The notes under the pieces were generated by a model. That model was not told where the DNA came from. It did not search any database and saw only the letters and a list, made by a program, of their open reading frames with translations. 64,000 nucleotides of DNA. Source: Aliirhizobium wenxiniae (GTDB lineage Bacteria; Pseudomonadota; Alphaproteobacteria; Rhizobiales; Rhizobiaceae). The position numbers and the translations under genes are program-made. The first letter of the stretch is position 1. Every line of letters begins with the position of its first letter. Below, one piece after another: positions 8,572 through 19,092 of this stretch. The DNA lies in contig NZ_JAEUAN010000007.1 in the NCBI RefSeq assembly GCF_019511445.1, positions 185,348-249,347 on the forward strand, read 5' to 3'.

Positions 8572-10089
8572 ATGAGCACATTCGAATTCCTCCTCCAGGG
8601 CCTGGCATCCGCCGCAGAGCCGATGAACCTGCTCTATGCGCTGATCGGCGTCACGCTCGGCACCATGGTCGGCGTCTTGCCGGGCATCGGGCCTGCCACC
8701 ACCGTGGCGCTGCTTCTGCCGGTCACCTACCAGCTCGACGCCACCGGCTCACTGATCATGTTCGCCGGCATCTATTACGGCGGCATGTATGGCGGCTCGA
8801 CGACCTCGATCCTTCTGAACACGCCCGGCGAAAGCGCCTCGATCGTTACCGCGCTCGAGGGTAACAAGATGGCCCGTGCAGGCCGCGGCGGACCGGCGCT
8901 CGCAACAGCCGCGATCGGCTCCTTCGTTGCCGGCCTGATCGCGACGCTGGCGCTCGCCTTCATCGCCCCTTACATCGTCAAGCTGGCACTGGTCTTCGGC
9001 CCACGCGAATATTTCGCGCTGATGGTGCTCGCCTTCGTCACCGTGTCGTCCGCCTTCGGCAATTCGACGCTGCGCGGGCTGACCTCGCTGTTCATCGGCC
9101 TGGCGCTGTCGCTCGTCGGCATCGACCAGCTGACCGGCCAGAACCGCCTGTCCTTCGGCGTGCCGGACCTGCTTGACGGGATCGAAGTCACGACCATGGC
9201 GGTTGCGATGTTCGCGATCGGCGAGACCCTGTTCATTGCCGCTCAGGGCGCGCAGGCACCCGACAAGGTGGAAGCGATCAAGGGTTCGGTCTGGATGACG
9301 GCGAAGGATTGGGCACGCTCATGGAAAGCCTGGCTGCGCGGCACCGTGATCGGCTTCCCGATCGGCGCCATGCCGGCCGGTGGTGCTGAAATCGGCACGT
9401 TCCTCTCCTATGCTACGGAAAAGAAGCTCTCCAAGCATCCGGAAGAATTCGGCAATGGCGCCATCGAAGGCGTCGCCGGACCGGAAGCCGCAAACAACGC
9501 CTCTGCCGCCGGCACGCTCGTGCCGCTTCTGACGCTCGGCCTGCCGACGTCTGCAACGGCTGCGATCATGCTGGCCGGTTTCCAGCAATACGGCCTGCAG
9601 CCCGGCCCGCTTCTGTTTGCGACCAATCCGCAGCTCGTCTGGGGCCTGATCGCCTCGCTTCTGATCGCCAACCTGATGCTGCTGGTCCTGAACCTGCCGC
9701 TGGTCGGCCTCTGGGTTCGCCTGCTGACGATCCCGAAGCCGTGGCTTTACGCCGGCATTCTGGTGTTTGCGACGCTCGGCACGATCGGCGCCAACCCTTC
9801 GGTGTTCGAACTCGGCATGCTTCTGCTCTTCGGCCTGATCGCTTACGTCATGCGCGTCTTCGATTACCCGATCGCGCCCGTCATCGTCGGCCTGATCCTC
9901 GGCCCGCTGGCGGAACAGCAACTGCGCCGTGCGCTGTCGATCAGCCAGGGTGATTTCACCGTGCTGTTCACCTCGCCGATCGCCGCCGTGCTGCTGCTGC
10001 TTGCTGCAACCGCGCTGATCCTGCCGCTGGTGCTGCGCATGCGCGGCCGTGGCGACGTGCTCACCCAGATGGCCGCCAGCGAAGACTGA
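8572..10089 (+). CDS. tctA: Tripartite tricarboxylate transporter, large membrane subunit
   Basis: A 505-residue membrane protein with about 12 helices. It shows the TctA signatures [18 protein letters not shown] near residue 25 and [18 protein letters not shown] near residue 65, and a second conserved loop, [15 protein letters not shown], halfway along. It forms the transport channel with TctB. An intrinsic terminator follows 20 bp after the stop, closing the operon. The substrate (citrate, tartrate, other carboxylate) cannot be read from sequence. Confidence 0.94.
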   Translation: MSTFEFLLQGLASAAEPMNLLYALIGVTLGTMVGVLPGIGPATTVALLLPVTYQLDATGSLIMFAGIYYGGMYGGSTTSILLNTPGESASIVTALEGNKMARAGRGGPALATAAIGSFVAGLIATLALAFIAPYIVKLALVFGPREYFALMVLAFVTVSSAFGNSTLRGLTSLFIGLALSLVGIDQLTGQNRLSFGVPDLLDGIEVTTMAVAMFAIGETLFIAAQGAQAPDKVEAIKGSVWMTAKDWARSWKAWLRGTVIGFPIGAMPAGGAEIGTFLSYATEKKLSKHPEEFGNGAIEGVAGPEAANNASAAGTLVPLLTLGLPTSATAAIMLAGFQQYGLQPGPLLFATNPQLVWGLIASLLIANLMLLVLNLPLVGLWVRLLTIPKPWLYAGILVFATLGTIGANPSVFELGMLLLFGLIAYVMRVFDYPIAPVIVGLILGPLAEQQLRRALSISQGDFTVLFTSPIAAVLLLLAATALILPLVLRMRGRGDVLTQMAASED

Positions 10090-10108
10090 TCGAGTCCTCC
10101 CAGGACGG

Positions 10109-10148
10109 AAAAGCCCGGCACTTCGAGAATGAGGTGCCGGGCTTTTTT
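10109..10148 (+). terminator. Intrinsic terminator of the tct operon
   Basis: AAGCCCGGCAC pairs with GTGCCGGGCTT around a 12-base loop, followed by a run of six T residues (10143-10148). Confidence 0.9.
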
Positions 10149-10163
10149 ATGTTTATAGAACGC

Positions 10164-10250
10164 CGTCATCCTTGGCCTTGTGCCAAGGATCTAACCACGT
10201 TTCTCAAATCGATAGGTCAGCAGATCCTCGGGACAGGCCCGAGGATGACG
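10164..10250. repeat. Palindromic intergenic repeat (CGTCATCC...GGATGACG)
   Basis: An 87-bp element with CGTCATCC and GGATGACG ends. It holds two internal hairpins, CCTTGGCCTTGTGCCAAGG on the left and CCTCGGGACAGGCCCGAGG on the right. Such elements are scattered through rhizobial genomes; here it separates the convergent tct operon and glsA. A structurally similar element lies at 48691-48808. Confidence 0.7.
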
Positions 10251-10262
10251 ACCTCGCGCCTT

Positions 10263-11195
10263 TCAATGCCCGAACACCGACCACCCTGTCCGATCGGCCA
10301 GCATTTCCAGCGCCAGAGACCCAATCAGCGAATTGCCGTTGTGATTGAGCCCCGGCGACCAGACGGCGATCGAGGCGCGGCCCGGTGCGACCGCCATGAT
10401 GCCGCCACCGACGCCGCTCTTGCCCGGCAGGCCGACGCGATAGGCGAATTCGCCCGAGCCGTCATAATGGCCGCAGGTCAGCATCAGCGCATTGATGCGC
10501 CGCGCCCTTTGCCGTGAGACGACCGTATGGCCGGTCATCGGGTTCCTGCCATTTGCCGCCAGAAACAGTCCGGCGCGCGCAAGCTGGGTGCAGGTCATGG
10601 CGATGGCGCAATGGTGGAAATAGACGCCGAGCACATGTTCCACCGGATGGGTGAGCTTGCCGAAGGAGCGCATGAAATTGGCGAGCGCAAAATTGCGGTA
10701 GCCGGTCGCCTCTTCCGACTTCGCCACTGCCGGATCGATCGCGATCTCCTCGTCATCCGCCAGATAGCGGACAAATCGCAGGATCTCGCCGATCGCTTCG
10801 CGCGGCGTGTGGCCGGCAAGCACGAGATCGCTGACGGCAATCGCACCGGCATTGATGAAGGGGTTGCGTGGCTTGCCTTCCTCCTGCTCCAGTTGGACGA
10901 TGGAATTGAAGGCGGAGCCCGACGGTTCGCGGCCGACGCGGTTCCAGGTCGTCTCGCCATGCTTGCCGAGCGCCAGCGTCAGCGTAAAAACCTTCGACAC
11001 GCTCTGGATCGAGAAGGCCTCGTTGCAATCGCCCGCGCTATGCACCTTGCCATCGACGGTGACGACCGCGATGCCGAATTTCTTCGGGTCGACATGGGCA
11101 AGCTGGGGGATATAATCGGCCACCTTGCCTTCGCCGAGCCGCTTCTGCAGGCTCGAATGGATGTCTTCAACGATCGCCTGCAGGTCGTCTTTCAT
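10263..11195 (-). CDS. glsA: Glutaminase
   Basis: A 310-residue serine-dependent beta-lactamase-fold glutaminase that hydrolyses glutamine to glutamate and ammonia in the cytosol. The catalytic S-x-x-K is seen at residues 65-68 in [10 protein letters not shown]. Further family motifs are [41 protein letters not shown] and [13 protein letters not shown]. Length is normal. It stands alone; the next gene upstream on the same strand (marR) ends about 60 bp away. Confidence 0.95.
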   Translation of the reverse strand: MKDDLQAIVEDIHSSLQKRLGEGKVADYIPQLAHVDPKKFGIAVVTVDGKVHSAGDCNEAFSIQSVSKVFTLTLALGKHGETTWNRVGREPSGSAFNSIVQLEQEEGKPRNPFINAGAIAVSDLVLAGHTPREAIGEILRFVRYLADDEEIAIDPAVAKSEEATGYRNFALANFMRSFGKLTHPVEHVLGVYFHHCAIAMTCTQLARAGLFLAANGRNPMTGHTVVSRQRARRINALMLTCGHYDGSGEFAYRVGLPGKSGVGGGIMAVAPGRASIAVWSPGLNHNGNSLIGSLALEMLADRTGWSVFGH

Positions 11196-11257
11196 TGCGG
11201 CTCCGGGAACAATGTTTTTGAAACACCTAGAGTGTTTTCGGGGCCGATGAAAAGCCC

Positions 11258-11766
11258 CTATTCGTCGCCGCTGCCGGAAAGGTGATTGCTGGCGGATGCC
11301 TTGACCGCGCCGATCTCGCTCCAGAGCGAAGCGACCATGTCAGGATCGACATCCGCCATGATGTCTTTCAGCCAGCGTTCATGCGCTGCGGCCATGCCGG
11401 TGAAAAACTCGATACCCGATGGCGTCAGCCTTGCGACGGTAACACGGCGATCGGCATGGGGCGTGACACGCTCCACATACCCATCCGCCTCCAGCCGCTC
11501 GACCAGACCCGTGACATTGCCGTTGGTCACCATGGTGCGCTTCGACAGCTCGCCGAGCCGCAGGCCTTCACGCTCGCGATAGAGCTGCGCCAGAAGGTCG
11601 AACTGCGGCAGCGTCGCGCCGAATTCGGCACGCAGGCGGCGGCGGATTTCGTTGGTGATCAGCTTAGTGGTCGAGAGCATGCGCAGCCACAGCCGCGTCT
11701 CCGGCTTGTTGTTGCCGTGGGCATCGTGAACGATAAGCTCGAGATCCGCGCTTGCCGCTTCCATTG

Positions 11767-11770
<4 letters not shown>
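11258..11770 (-). CDS. MarR-family transcriptional regulator
   Basis: A 170-residue regulator with a MarR winged helix: [20 protein letters not shown], recognition helix region [20 protein letters not shown], then a basic wing [15 protein letters not shown] 11770 overlaps the livF-type stop by 4 bp, so it is the last gene of the transporter/CoA-ligase operon. MarR proteins next to aromatic acyl-CoA ligases commonly respond to the CoA thioester or free acid and derepress the catabolic genes. That role is inferred here. Confidence 0.88.
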
Positions 11771-12449
<679 letters not shown>

Positions 12450-12450
<1 letters not shown>

Positions 12451-13199
12451 CAGGCGTGATCCCCCAGATAGGCGGTGCGCACCGTCGGATTGCTGCGGAT
12501 TTCGTCCACCGTGCCCGTGGCAATCACCTTGCCGTAGACGAGAACCGAAATCCGGTCGGCGAGTGCAAAGACCGCGTCCATATCGTGTTCGACCAGCAGG
12601 ATCGGCGCCTCGCGGCGCAGCGCATCGAGAAACCCGGTCAGCTTCTTCGATCCTTCCGGCCCCATGCCGGCCATCGGCTCATCCAGCAGAAAGGCCTTGG
12701 ATTGCAGCGCAAGCGCCATGGCGATTTCCAGCTGGCGGCGTTCACCATGGGAAAGCTCGGCTGCCGGCAAGCGTGCGCGGTCGGCAAGCCCCACCCGTTC
12801 AAGGATCGCCATTGCCGGGTCGACCAGTGAACTATCCTGCATCACCGGTTTGAAGAAACCGAAGCTCGAACCCTGCTTTGCCTGCACAGCCAGCATGACG
12901 TTTCTCAGCGCCGAAAATTCCGGCGCCAGCGACGAGACCTGAAAGGTCCGACCGAGGCCTTTCTGCGCCCGCTCAGCCGTGCTCAGCGCGCCGATATCTT
13001 CGCCGGCAAACCGGATCGTGCCGCTGTCCTGCCTCACCGTACCGCAGATCTGGTGGATCAGCGTCGATTTGCCGGCCCCATTCGGGCCGATCAGCGCGTG
13101 GATTTCGCCCGGTCGGAGGTCGAGCGAAACACCGTCCGTCGCGCGCAAGGCGCCGAATGCCTTGACGAGATTGTCTATCTGGAGAACCGGCTCAACCAT
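12450..13199 (-). CDS. livG: Branched-chain-type (HAAT) ABC transporter ATPase, LivG-like
   Basis: A 249-residue ATPase: Walker A GPNGAGKST, LivG-type Q-loop stretch GRTFQVSSL, signature LSHGERRQLEIAMAL and Walker B LLDEPMAGM. I place the start at ATG 13199, since GGAAAGG lies just upstream and the protein then opens VEPVLQIDNLVKAFG. It overlaps the end of the livM-like gene by 8 bp. An in-frame start at 13244 would add a non-conserved 15-residue leader. Confidence 0.9.
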
Positions 13200-14166
13200 G
13201 TTTCGCCTTTCCAGCCAGAAGACCAAGCAATCCACCGCGGGCAAACAGCACGACGCCGAGAAGGATGAGGCCGAGGAAGAACTGCCAGCGTTCCGTCAGT
13301 CCGCCGAGCGCAAACTCGAAGGCAACATAAAGCGCTGCCCCCGCCAAAGGCCCGAACAGCCGTCCGGTACCGCCGAGAATGATCAGCACAATCAGTTCGC
13401 CCGACATGTGCCAGGAGAGCATGGACGGGCTGACGAAGCGGTTGAGATCGGCATAGAGCGCACCGGCAAGAGCGGTGATCATCGCCGAGATGACGAAGCC
13501 GGTCAGCCGGATGCGATAGGGATGGATGCCGACGGTCGCGACGCGTGTCTCGTTCTGCCTTGCCGCCTGCAGCGCCGCACCGAAACGCGAGGCGCGGATG
13601 AGGGCGAAAAGCCCGATACCGGCCAAGAGCACGACATAACAGACAAGGAAGAAGCTCAGCGGCTTCATCGTATTGAGCCCAGGAAACTGGTTGCGCACCA
13701 GGATCGACAGCCCGTCCTCGCCGCCATAGGCCGGCCAGGAGATGGCGAAATAATAGACCATCTGGGCAAAGGCGAGCGTGATCATGATGAAGTAGACGCC
13801 CGAGGTGCGAAGGCTGATCGCCCCGATCGCCAGTGCCACGAGACCGGCAGCGATCACCGCGACAATCCAGATGACCGGCATCTGCACCGTGCCGGGCAGA
13901 CCGAATATCATCGGTTCATAAGATAGCGCATGGCTGGACAGGATGCCCGCCGCATAACCGCCGATGCCGAAGAAGGCCGCGTGGCCGAAAGAGACGAGGC
14001 CGCCGAGACCGAGTGCCAGATTGAGGCCAAGTGCCGCCAGCGCCAGAATGGCGATGCGAGTGGCGAGCGTGACATAGAAAGGCTGGCCGAGCGCATTGGC
14101 CGCCAGCGGAGCGGCCAGCAGCAGAAGGGCAAGCACAAGATTGACGGTATTTTCGCGTGTCAGCAT
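13192..14166 (-). CDS. livM: Branched-chain-type ABC transporter permease, LivM-like
   Basis: A 324-residue inner-membrane permease with 9-10 predicted helices. It has the LivM signatures LGLNLALGLGGLVSFGHAAFFGIGGY (given here only as key region, residues 41-66) and the EAA-like loop SRFGAALQAARQNETRVATVG. GAGG lies 7 bases upstream of the ATG. It forms the membrane channel with the LivH-like protein whose gene ends 9 bp upstream. Confidence 0.9.
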   Translation of the reverse strand: MLTRENTVNLVLALLLLAAPLAANALGQPFYVTLATRIAILALAALGLNLALGLGGLVSFGHAAFFGIGGYAAGILSSHALSYEPMIFGLPGTVQMPVIWIVAVIAAGLVALAIGAISLRTSGVYFIMITLAFAQMVYYFAISWPAYGGEDGLSILVRNQFPGLNTMKPLSFFLVCYVVLLAGIGLFALIRASRFGAALQAARQNETRVATVGIHPYRIRLTGFVISAMITALAGALYADLNRFVSPSMLSWHMSGELIVLIILGGTGRLFGPLAGAALYVAFEFALGGLTERWQFFLGLILLGVVLFARGGLLGLLAGKAKHG

Positions 14167-14175
14167 GTCTTGCCC

Positions 14176-15099
14176 TCACGCATGCGCCGGCGGGAAAAGC
14201 CCGCGCGGCTTGACGGCCAGAATGACGGCCATGACGACATAGATCAGCATCGAGGCCATGGCCCCGCCGATCATGCCCGCCTGGGACGGATCGACGAATA
14301 GCGCCAGAAGCTGCGGCAGAAGAAAACGCCCGAGCGTATCCGTCACGCCGACCAATAGCGCGCCATAGAGCGCTCCCTTGATCGAGCCGATGCCGCCGAT
14401 GACGATGACGACGAAGGCTAAAATCAGCACCGGTTCGCCCATGCCGACCTGCACCGATTGCAGCGCGCCGACAAGTGCGCCGGCAAGACCCGCGAGCGCC
14501 GAACCCAGCGCGAAAACCAGCGTGTAGAGCGTGCGGATGTCGACACCGAGCGCGCCGATCATCTCACGATCGCTTTCCCCGGCGCGGATGCGCATGCCGA
14601 GACGGGTCTTGCCGATCAGCAGATAGAGGCCGAGCGCGATCAGCGCGCCGACAGCGATGATCGCCAGGCGGTAAACCGGATAAGTCGCGTCTCCCGGCAG
14701 GGTGACGACGCCCTGCAGCAGGGCCGGAATATCGAGATAGAGCGGGAAATCACCGAAGAGCCAGCGGGTGCCTTCGGAAAAGATCAGGATCAGCGCAAAG
14801 GTGGCCAGAACCTGATCGAGATGATCGCGGTCATAAAGCCTGCGGATGACGGCAAGCTCGACGATGGCGCCGGCAGCGGCCGCACAGGCAAGGCTGGCGA
14901 TCAGGCCGAGCCAGAACGAACCGGTCCAGGCAGCGACAGCGGCGCAGGCGAAAGCGCCGACCATGTAGAGCGAACCGTGAGCAAGGTTGATGAGGCCCAT
15001 GACGCCAAAAATCAGCGTCAGCCCGGCTGCCATGAGAAACAACATGACGCCGAGCTGGATGCCGTTCAGCAACTGCTCGAGAGCAAGTGCAAGTGTCAC
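14176..15099 (-). CDS. livH: Branched-chain-type ABC transporter permease, LivH-like
   Basis: A 307-residue permease with about eight helices. It carries the LivH opening QLLNGIQLGVMLFLMAAGLT and GLINLAHGSLYMVGAF, and the loop TRLGMRIRAGESDREMIGALG. It starts with GTG at 15099, preceded by AAGGA at suitable distance, 9 bp after the binding-protein stop. It pairs with the LivM-like permease. Confidence 0.9.
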   Translation of the reverse strand: MTLALALEQLLNGIQLGVMLFLMAAGLTLIFGVMGLINLAHGSLYMVGAFACAAVAAWTGSFWLGLIASLACAAAAGAIVELAVIRRLYDRDHLDQVLATFALILIFSEGTRWLFGDFPLYLDIPALLQGVVTLPGDATYPVYRLAIIAVGALIALGLYLLIGKTRLGMRIRAGESDREMIGALGVDIRTLYTLVFALGSALAGLAGALVGALQSVQVGMGEPVLILAFVVIVIGGIGSIKGALYGALLVGVTDTLGRFLLPQLLALFVDPSQAGMIGGAMASMLIYVVMAVILAVKPRGLFPPAHA

Positions 15100-15108
15100 A
15101 ACAGATCC

Positions 15109-16245
15109 TTAGATCTTGCAGTCTTTGGCATAGGCATCACCGTGATCGGTGAAGATCTTTTCGACCGTCTTGTTAGTCAGAACGCCGTCCTTCTTCACCA
15201 CTTCCGTCAGGTAGATGTCCTGGATCGGATGCTGGTTGGTGTTGAACTTGAAGTTTCCGCGCGGCGACTTGATGTCGGCCTTCAACAGTTCGTTGCGGAA
15301 TGCATCGGCATCCTTGACGCTGGCCTTGGCCGCAGCCGACAGGATCAGCTGTGCCGCATCATAGGCCTGAACGGCGTAGATCGACGGAAGGCGGTTATAT
15401 TCCTTCTGGAAATCGGCCGTGAACTTCTTGCTGACATCGGTGTCGAAATCGGGCGCCCACTGGCCGGAGGCCTTGGCGCCGAGCGCCGCATCACCTATGG
15501 CCGGCAGAACGTCCTGGCTGAAGGAGAAGCCCGGGCCCATGACCGGGATCTTTACGCCCGACTGGGCGAATTGCTTCATGAAGGCGATACCCATACCGCC
15601 GGGCAGGAAGACGAAGATGCCATCGGCACCGGATGCGCGCATCTGGGCGATTTCGGCGGCGTAATCCGTCTGGCCGACCTTGGTATAGACTTCGCCGGCA
15701 AGCTCGCCCTTGTAGTAACGCTTGAAGCCGGTCAGCGAATCCTTGCCGGCCGGATAGTTCGGCGCGAGGATGAACATCTTCTTGTAGGTCTTGTTGGCGT
15801 ATTCGCCCATTGCTTCATGAAGATTGTCATTCTGGTAGGCGGCGTTGAAATAGAGCTTGTTGCAGCCCTGGCCGGCGAGCGCTGCAGGCGCTGCATTGGT
15901 GGACACGTAGAACTTGCCCTGCGCCACCGCGCCCGGAACGACCGCCATCAGCAGGTTCGACCAGACGATGCCGGTCAGCACGTCCACCTGATCGCTCTGG
16001 ATCATCTTGTCGGCGATCTGCACGGCAAGTTCCGGCTTCTGCGCGTCGTCTTCGGTGACGACGGTGATGTCCTTGTTGCCTGCTTCCTTGATCGCCAGCA
16101 TGAAGCCGTCGCGGGTATCGACGCCGAGGCCTGCACCGCCGCCCGAAAGCGTGGTGATCATGCCGATCTTGAGCGGCTCGGCCATTGCCAGACCCGATGC
16201 ACCGAGGCTGAGCGCCATCGTGGCGGCTGCCAGCATTTTCTTCAT
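15109..16245 (-). CDS. livK: Branched-chain-type ABC transporter periplasmic binding protein
   Basis: A 378-residue exported type 1 binding protein. Signal peptide MKKMLAAATMALSLGASGLA precedes LKIGMITTLSGGGAGLGVDT, typical of the Peripla_BP_6 family. The start at ATG 16245 has GGGGAG six bases upstream; a frame-open ATG at 16293 would place a charged tail before the signal peptide. It supplies substrate to the permease pair. Relatives near acyl-CoA ligases often bind aromatic acids or amides. The ligand is not determined by sequence. Confidence 0.88.
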   Translation of the reverse strand: MKKMLAAATMALSLGASGLAMAEPLKIGMITTLSGGGAGLGVDTRDGFMLAIKEAGNKDITVVTEDDAQKPELAVQIADKMIQSDQVDVLTGIVWSNLLMAVVPGAVAQGKFYVSTNAAPAALAGQGCNKLYFNAAYQNDNLHEAMGEYANKTYKKMFILAPNYPAGKDSLTGFKRYYKGELAGEVYTKVGQTDYAAEIAQMRASGADGIFVFLPGGMGIAFMKQFAQSGVKIPVMGPGFSFSQDVLPAIGDAALGAKASGQWAPDFDTDVSKKFTADFQKEYNRLPSIYAVQAYDAAQLILSAAAKASVKDADAFRNELLKADIKSPRGNFKFNTNQHPIQDIYLTEVVKKDGVLTNKTVEKIFTDHGDAYAKDCKI

Positions 16246-16385
16246 TGCGGTACTCCCCTTTTTTGTCGTTCCCCTGTCCCGCGTGACCTGCATCTTTGCC
16301 TGTCGTCACGACGGAACCGTTACCTTCCACATTCCCAAAAAAACGTCCACCTCCGGCACGGTGATTTCGCCGGTGGCAGCGCAAT

Positions 16386-18011
16386 TTACGCCGAAAGCGC
16401 CTGCTTCAGTCGAAAACGCTGGATCTTGCCGGATTCGGTCTTCGGCAGCGTGTCGGTGAAGATGACCGAGCGCGGATATTTGTAGGGCGCGATCACCGCC
16501 TTCACATGTTCCTGCAGAAGCTTCGCCATGGCGTCGCAAGGGTCTGAACCGGGCACAAGAACCACATGCGCCTCGACGATCATGCCGCGATCCTCGTCCG
16601 GCACGCCGATCACCGCGCATTCCTGCACCGCCTCATGCTTCAACAGCGCCGCTTCCACTTCCGGGCCGGCAATGTTGTAGCCGCCGGAAACAATCATGTC
16701 GTCGGAGCGAGCGGCGAAGTGGAAATAGCCGTCCGCATCCTCCACGAACGTGTCGCCGGTGACATTCCAGCCGCCGCGGACAAAGTTTTTCTGCCGGTCG
16801 TCGGCGAGATAACGGCAGCCGATCGGGCCGCGAACAACGAGATGACCGGGCGTGCCGCGCGGCACTTCGTTCAACTCGTCATCCACCACCATCGCCTGAT
16901 AGCCCATCAGCGGCTTGCCGGTGCTGGATGCCCGAAAGTCGTTCAGCCGGTTGGAGATGAAGATATGCAGCATTTCGGTGCCGCCGATACCGTCGAGGAT
17001 CGGCGTTCCGGTCTTTCGCATCCACTCGTCGAAAACCGGTCCGGGCAGCGTTTCGCCGGCAGAGACCGCGATCCGGAGCGAAGACAAATCCGCACCGCCA
17101 TCCATTGCCGAAAGCATGGCGCGATAGGCAGTCGGCGCGGTGAAACAGATGGTCGCCTTATGCGTCTCGATGATTTCGATCAGCTTCGGCGGGGAGGCAT
17201 TTTCGAGAAGCGCAGCACTCGCGCCAAAACGCAGTGGGAAAACGGCCAGGCCGCCAAGCCCGAAGGTGAAGGCAAGCGGCGGCGAGCCGACGAAAATATC
17301 GTCCGGACGAACGTTCAAGACTTCACGCGCATAGGCATCGGCGATGATCAGGATATCGCGATGGAAATGCATCGTCGCCTTGGGCACGCCGGTCGAGCCG
17401 GAGGTAAAGCCGAGCAGCGCCACGTCGTCGCGACCGGTTTTCACCGCCTCGAACTTCACCGGCTTGTTAAGCGCCGCACGATCCAGTTCGGCATCGTGAT
17501 TGGCGGTGCCGTCGAAACCGATGACCTGGGTCAGGAAATCGCTTTCCTTGGCGGCGGCAACCAGTTCGTCCATCAGTCGCGTGTCGCATAGCGCCAGCGT
17601 CACTTCAGCCTTGTCGATGATTTTTGCGAGTTCGCCTGCGCGCAGCATCGGCATCGTGTTGACGACGACGGCACCGGCCTTGGTCGCGGCCAGCCAGCAG
17701 GCGACCATGGCCGGATTGTTGGCCGAGCGGATCAAAATGCGGTTACCCGGCCTGACCCCGTAATCCTCGGTCAAAGCCCGGGCGATGCGGTTCGTCCAGT
17801 CGGTCAGTTCCTTGTAGGTGCGCTGTCGGCCGTTGCCGATCAGCGCCGTATGGTCGCCGAAACCGCGCTCGACCATACGGTCGGTCAGCTCGACGCCGGC
17901 ATTCATCCATTCGGGGTATTCGAAGCCATCGAGCCTTATTTCCGGCCATTCTTCGAAGGGCGGAAGGTTATCGCGGGCATAGGTATCCTGATGGCCTGAC
18001 GGTCCCAGCAT
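16386..18011 (-). CDS. AMP-forming acyl-CoA ligase, 2-aminobenzoate/benzoate-CoA ligase-like
   Basis: A 541-residue ANL-superfamily ligase that would activate a carboxylate via acyl-AMP to its CoA thioester. Motifs are the P-loop LLGFTSGSTGVPKATMH, FTAPTAYRAML, DGIGGTEMLHIF, SGGYNIAGPEVEAALLKHEA and the C-terminal catalytic lysine in LPKTESGKIQRFRLKQAL. Overall it looks most like the 2-aminobenzoate/benzoate-CoA ligase group. It leads the operon with the uptake system and MarR, so it probably traps the imported acid. ATG 18011 has GGGA at good spacing; an upstream GTG at 18017 sits too close to it. Confidence 0.82.
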   Translation of the reverse strand: MLGPSGHQDTYARDNLPPFEEWPEIRLDGFEYPEWMNAGVELTDRMVERGFGDHTALIGNGRQRTYKELTDWTNRIARALTEDYGVRPGNRILIRSANNPAMVACWLAATKAGAVVVNTMPMLRAGELAKIIDKAEVTLALCDTRLMDELVAAAKESDFLTQVIGFDGTANHDAELDRAALNKPVKFEAVKTGRDDVALLGFTSGSTGVPKATMHFHRDILIIADAYAREVLNVRPDDIFVGSPPLAFTFGLGGLAVFPLRFGASAALLENASPPKLIEIIETHKATICFTAPTAYRAMLSAMDGGADLSSLRIAVSAGETLPGPVFDEWMRKTGTPILDGIGGTEMLHIFISNRLNDFRASSTGKPLMGYQAMVVDDELNEVPRGTPGHLVVRGPIGCRYLADDRQKNFVRGGWNVTGDTFVEDADGYFHFAARSDDMIVSGGYNIAGPEVEAALLKHEAVQECAVIGVPDEDRGMIVEAHVVLVPGSDPCDAMAKLLQEHVKAVIAPYKYPRSVIFTDTLPKTESGKIQRFRLKQALSA

Positions 18012-18218
18012 AATCACGTTCCCATTATTCTTATCGATGTGGCTTTTTGCCTTTTGTTCAGAATTGCACCGAGTTCCGACACTGGCAAGAGAGAAATTTT
18101 AAGTTTGTAATATTTTTCGGAAGCGCCTGTTTTCGCGTCATTCTTTCCGATGAAAGGGCTGGTCAGAGGCCGTCGATGCGGTATGTCTTGAGAGAAAGAA
18201 GCAGGTCAGGAGAGCCGC

Positions 18219-19043
18219 ATGCGCCACAAGATCACCGACTGGGACGACGCCTATGCCAACGGTATCAACATTCCGCAGGGCGATCGCTGGCCGGATGCAT
18301 GGGCGGAACCGGCGAAGACCTATCGCGAGCGGATGGCCGAGACCGGACAGGCGAAGCTTTCCCTGAGCTACGGCGACAAGCCGCGAAACCGTTTCGACCT
18401 GTTCCTGCCGGCCGGCGATCCGATCGGCCTTGTCGTCTTCGTCCATGGCGGCTTCTGGCTCCGGCTCGACAACAGCTATTTCTCGCATCTGGCCCATGGC
18501 GCGGTGGAAACCGGCTATGCCGTGGCGATGCCGAGCTACACGCTGGCGCCCGAAAACCGGATTTCGGGCATCACCAAGGAGATCGGCAAGGCCATCGAGG
18601 CCGCTGCGGAAATCGTCTCCGGCCCGATCAGGCTCACCGGGCATTCCGCCGGCGGGCATCTCGTCACCCGCATGGTCAGCGCGTCCTCGCCGCTGCCGGA
18701 AGATATCCGCAAGCGGATCGTCAATGTCGTATCGATCTCGGGCGTCCATGACCTGCGGCCGCTGATCGGCACACAGATGAACAGGATGCAGCAGATCGAT
18801 ATCGAGGAAGCCTATCTCGAAAGCCCCGCTCTGCTCGAACCGCTGCCCCGTACCCGTCTCACCTGCTGGGTCGGCGGCGCAGAGCGCTCGGAGTTTCTGC
18901 GCCAGAACGCGCTTCTCGCCAATATCTGGAAGGGGCTGGGGACAGAGACGGATTGCGTCGAGGAGCCGGACCGGCACCATTTCAACATTCTCGACGGGCT
19001 TGCCGATCCGCATCACCCGCTGACGGAAGCGCTGCTGACGTGA
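18219..19043 (+). CDS. Alpha/beta hydrolase, arylformamidase (kynurenine formamidase)-like
   Basis: A 274-residue hydrolase with oxyanion-hole motif HGGFW at residues 76-80, nucleophile Ser143 in GHSAGGHL and a likely catalytic histidine in PDRHHFNIL near the end. HGG[YF]W plus GHSAGG is the pattern of the eukaryotic-type arylformamidases that hydrolyse N-formylkynurenine. The gene is divergent from the CoA-ligase/transport operon across a 207-bp gap, so the two may be co-regulated. No kynureninase or tryptophan dioxygenase gene is in view, so the substrate is uncertain. Confidence 0.78.
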   Translation: MRHKITDWDDAYANGINIPQGDRWPDAWAEPAKTYRERMAETGQAKLSLSYGDKPRNRFDLFLPAGDPIGLVVFVHGGFWLRLDNSYFSHLAHGAVETGYAVAMPSYTLAPENRISGITKEIGKAIEAAAEIVSGPIRLTGHSAGGHLVTRMVSASSPLPEDIRKRIVNVVSISGVHDLRPLIGTQMNRMQQIDIEEAYLESPALLEPLPRTRLTCWVGGAERSEFLRQNALLANIWKGLGTETDCVEEPDRHHFNILDGLADPHHPLTEALLT

Positions 19044-19092
19044 TGGCGTGAGGCCTCTTTAAAAGCGGCACGAACTGCCGTAACCGGAGACC

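Noticed and set aside
14458..16485. A 675-codon open frame antisense to livH and livK
   Set aside because: It is explained by the high-GC third positions of the opposite genes; composition is charged and low-complexity.
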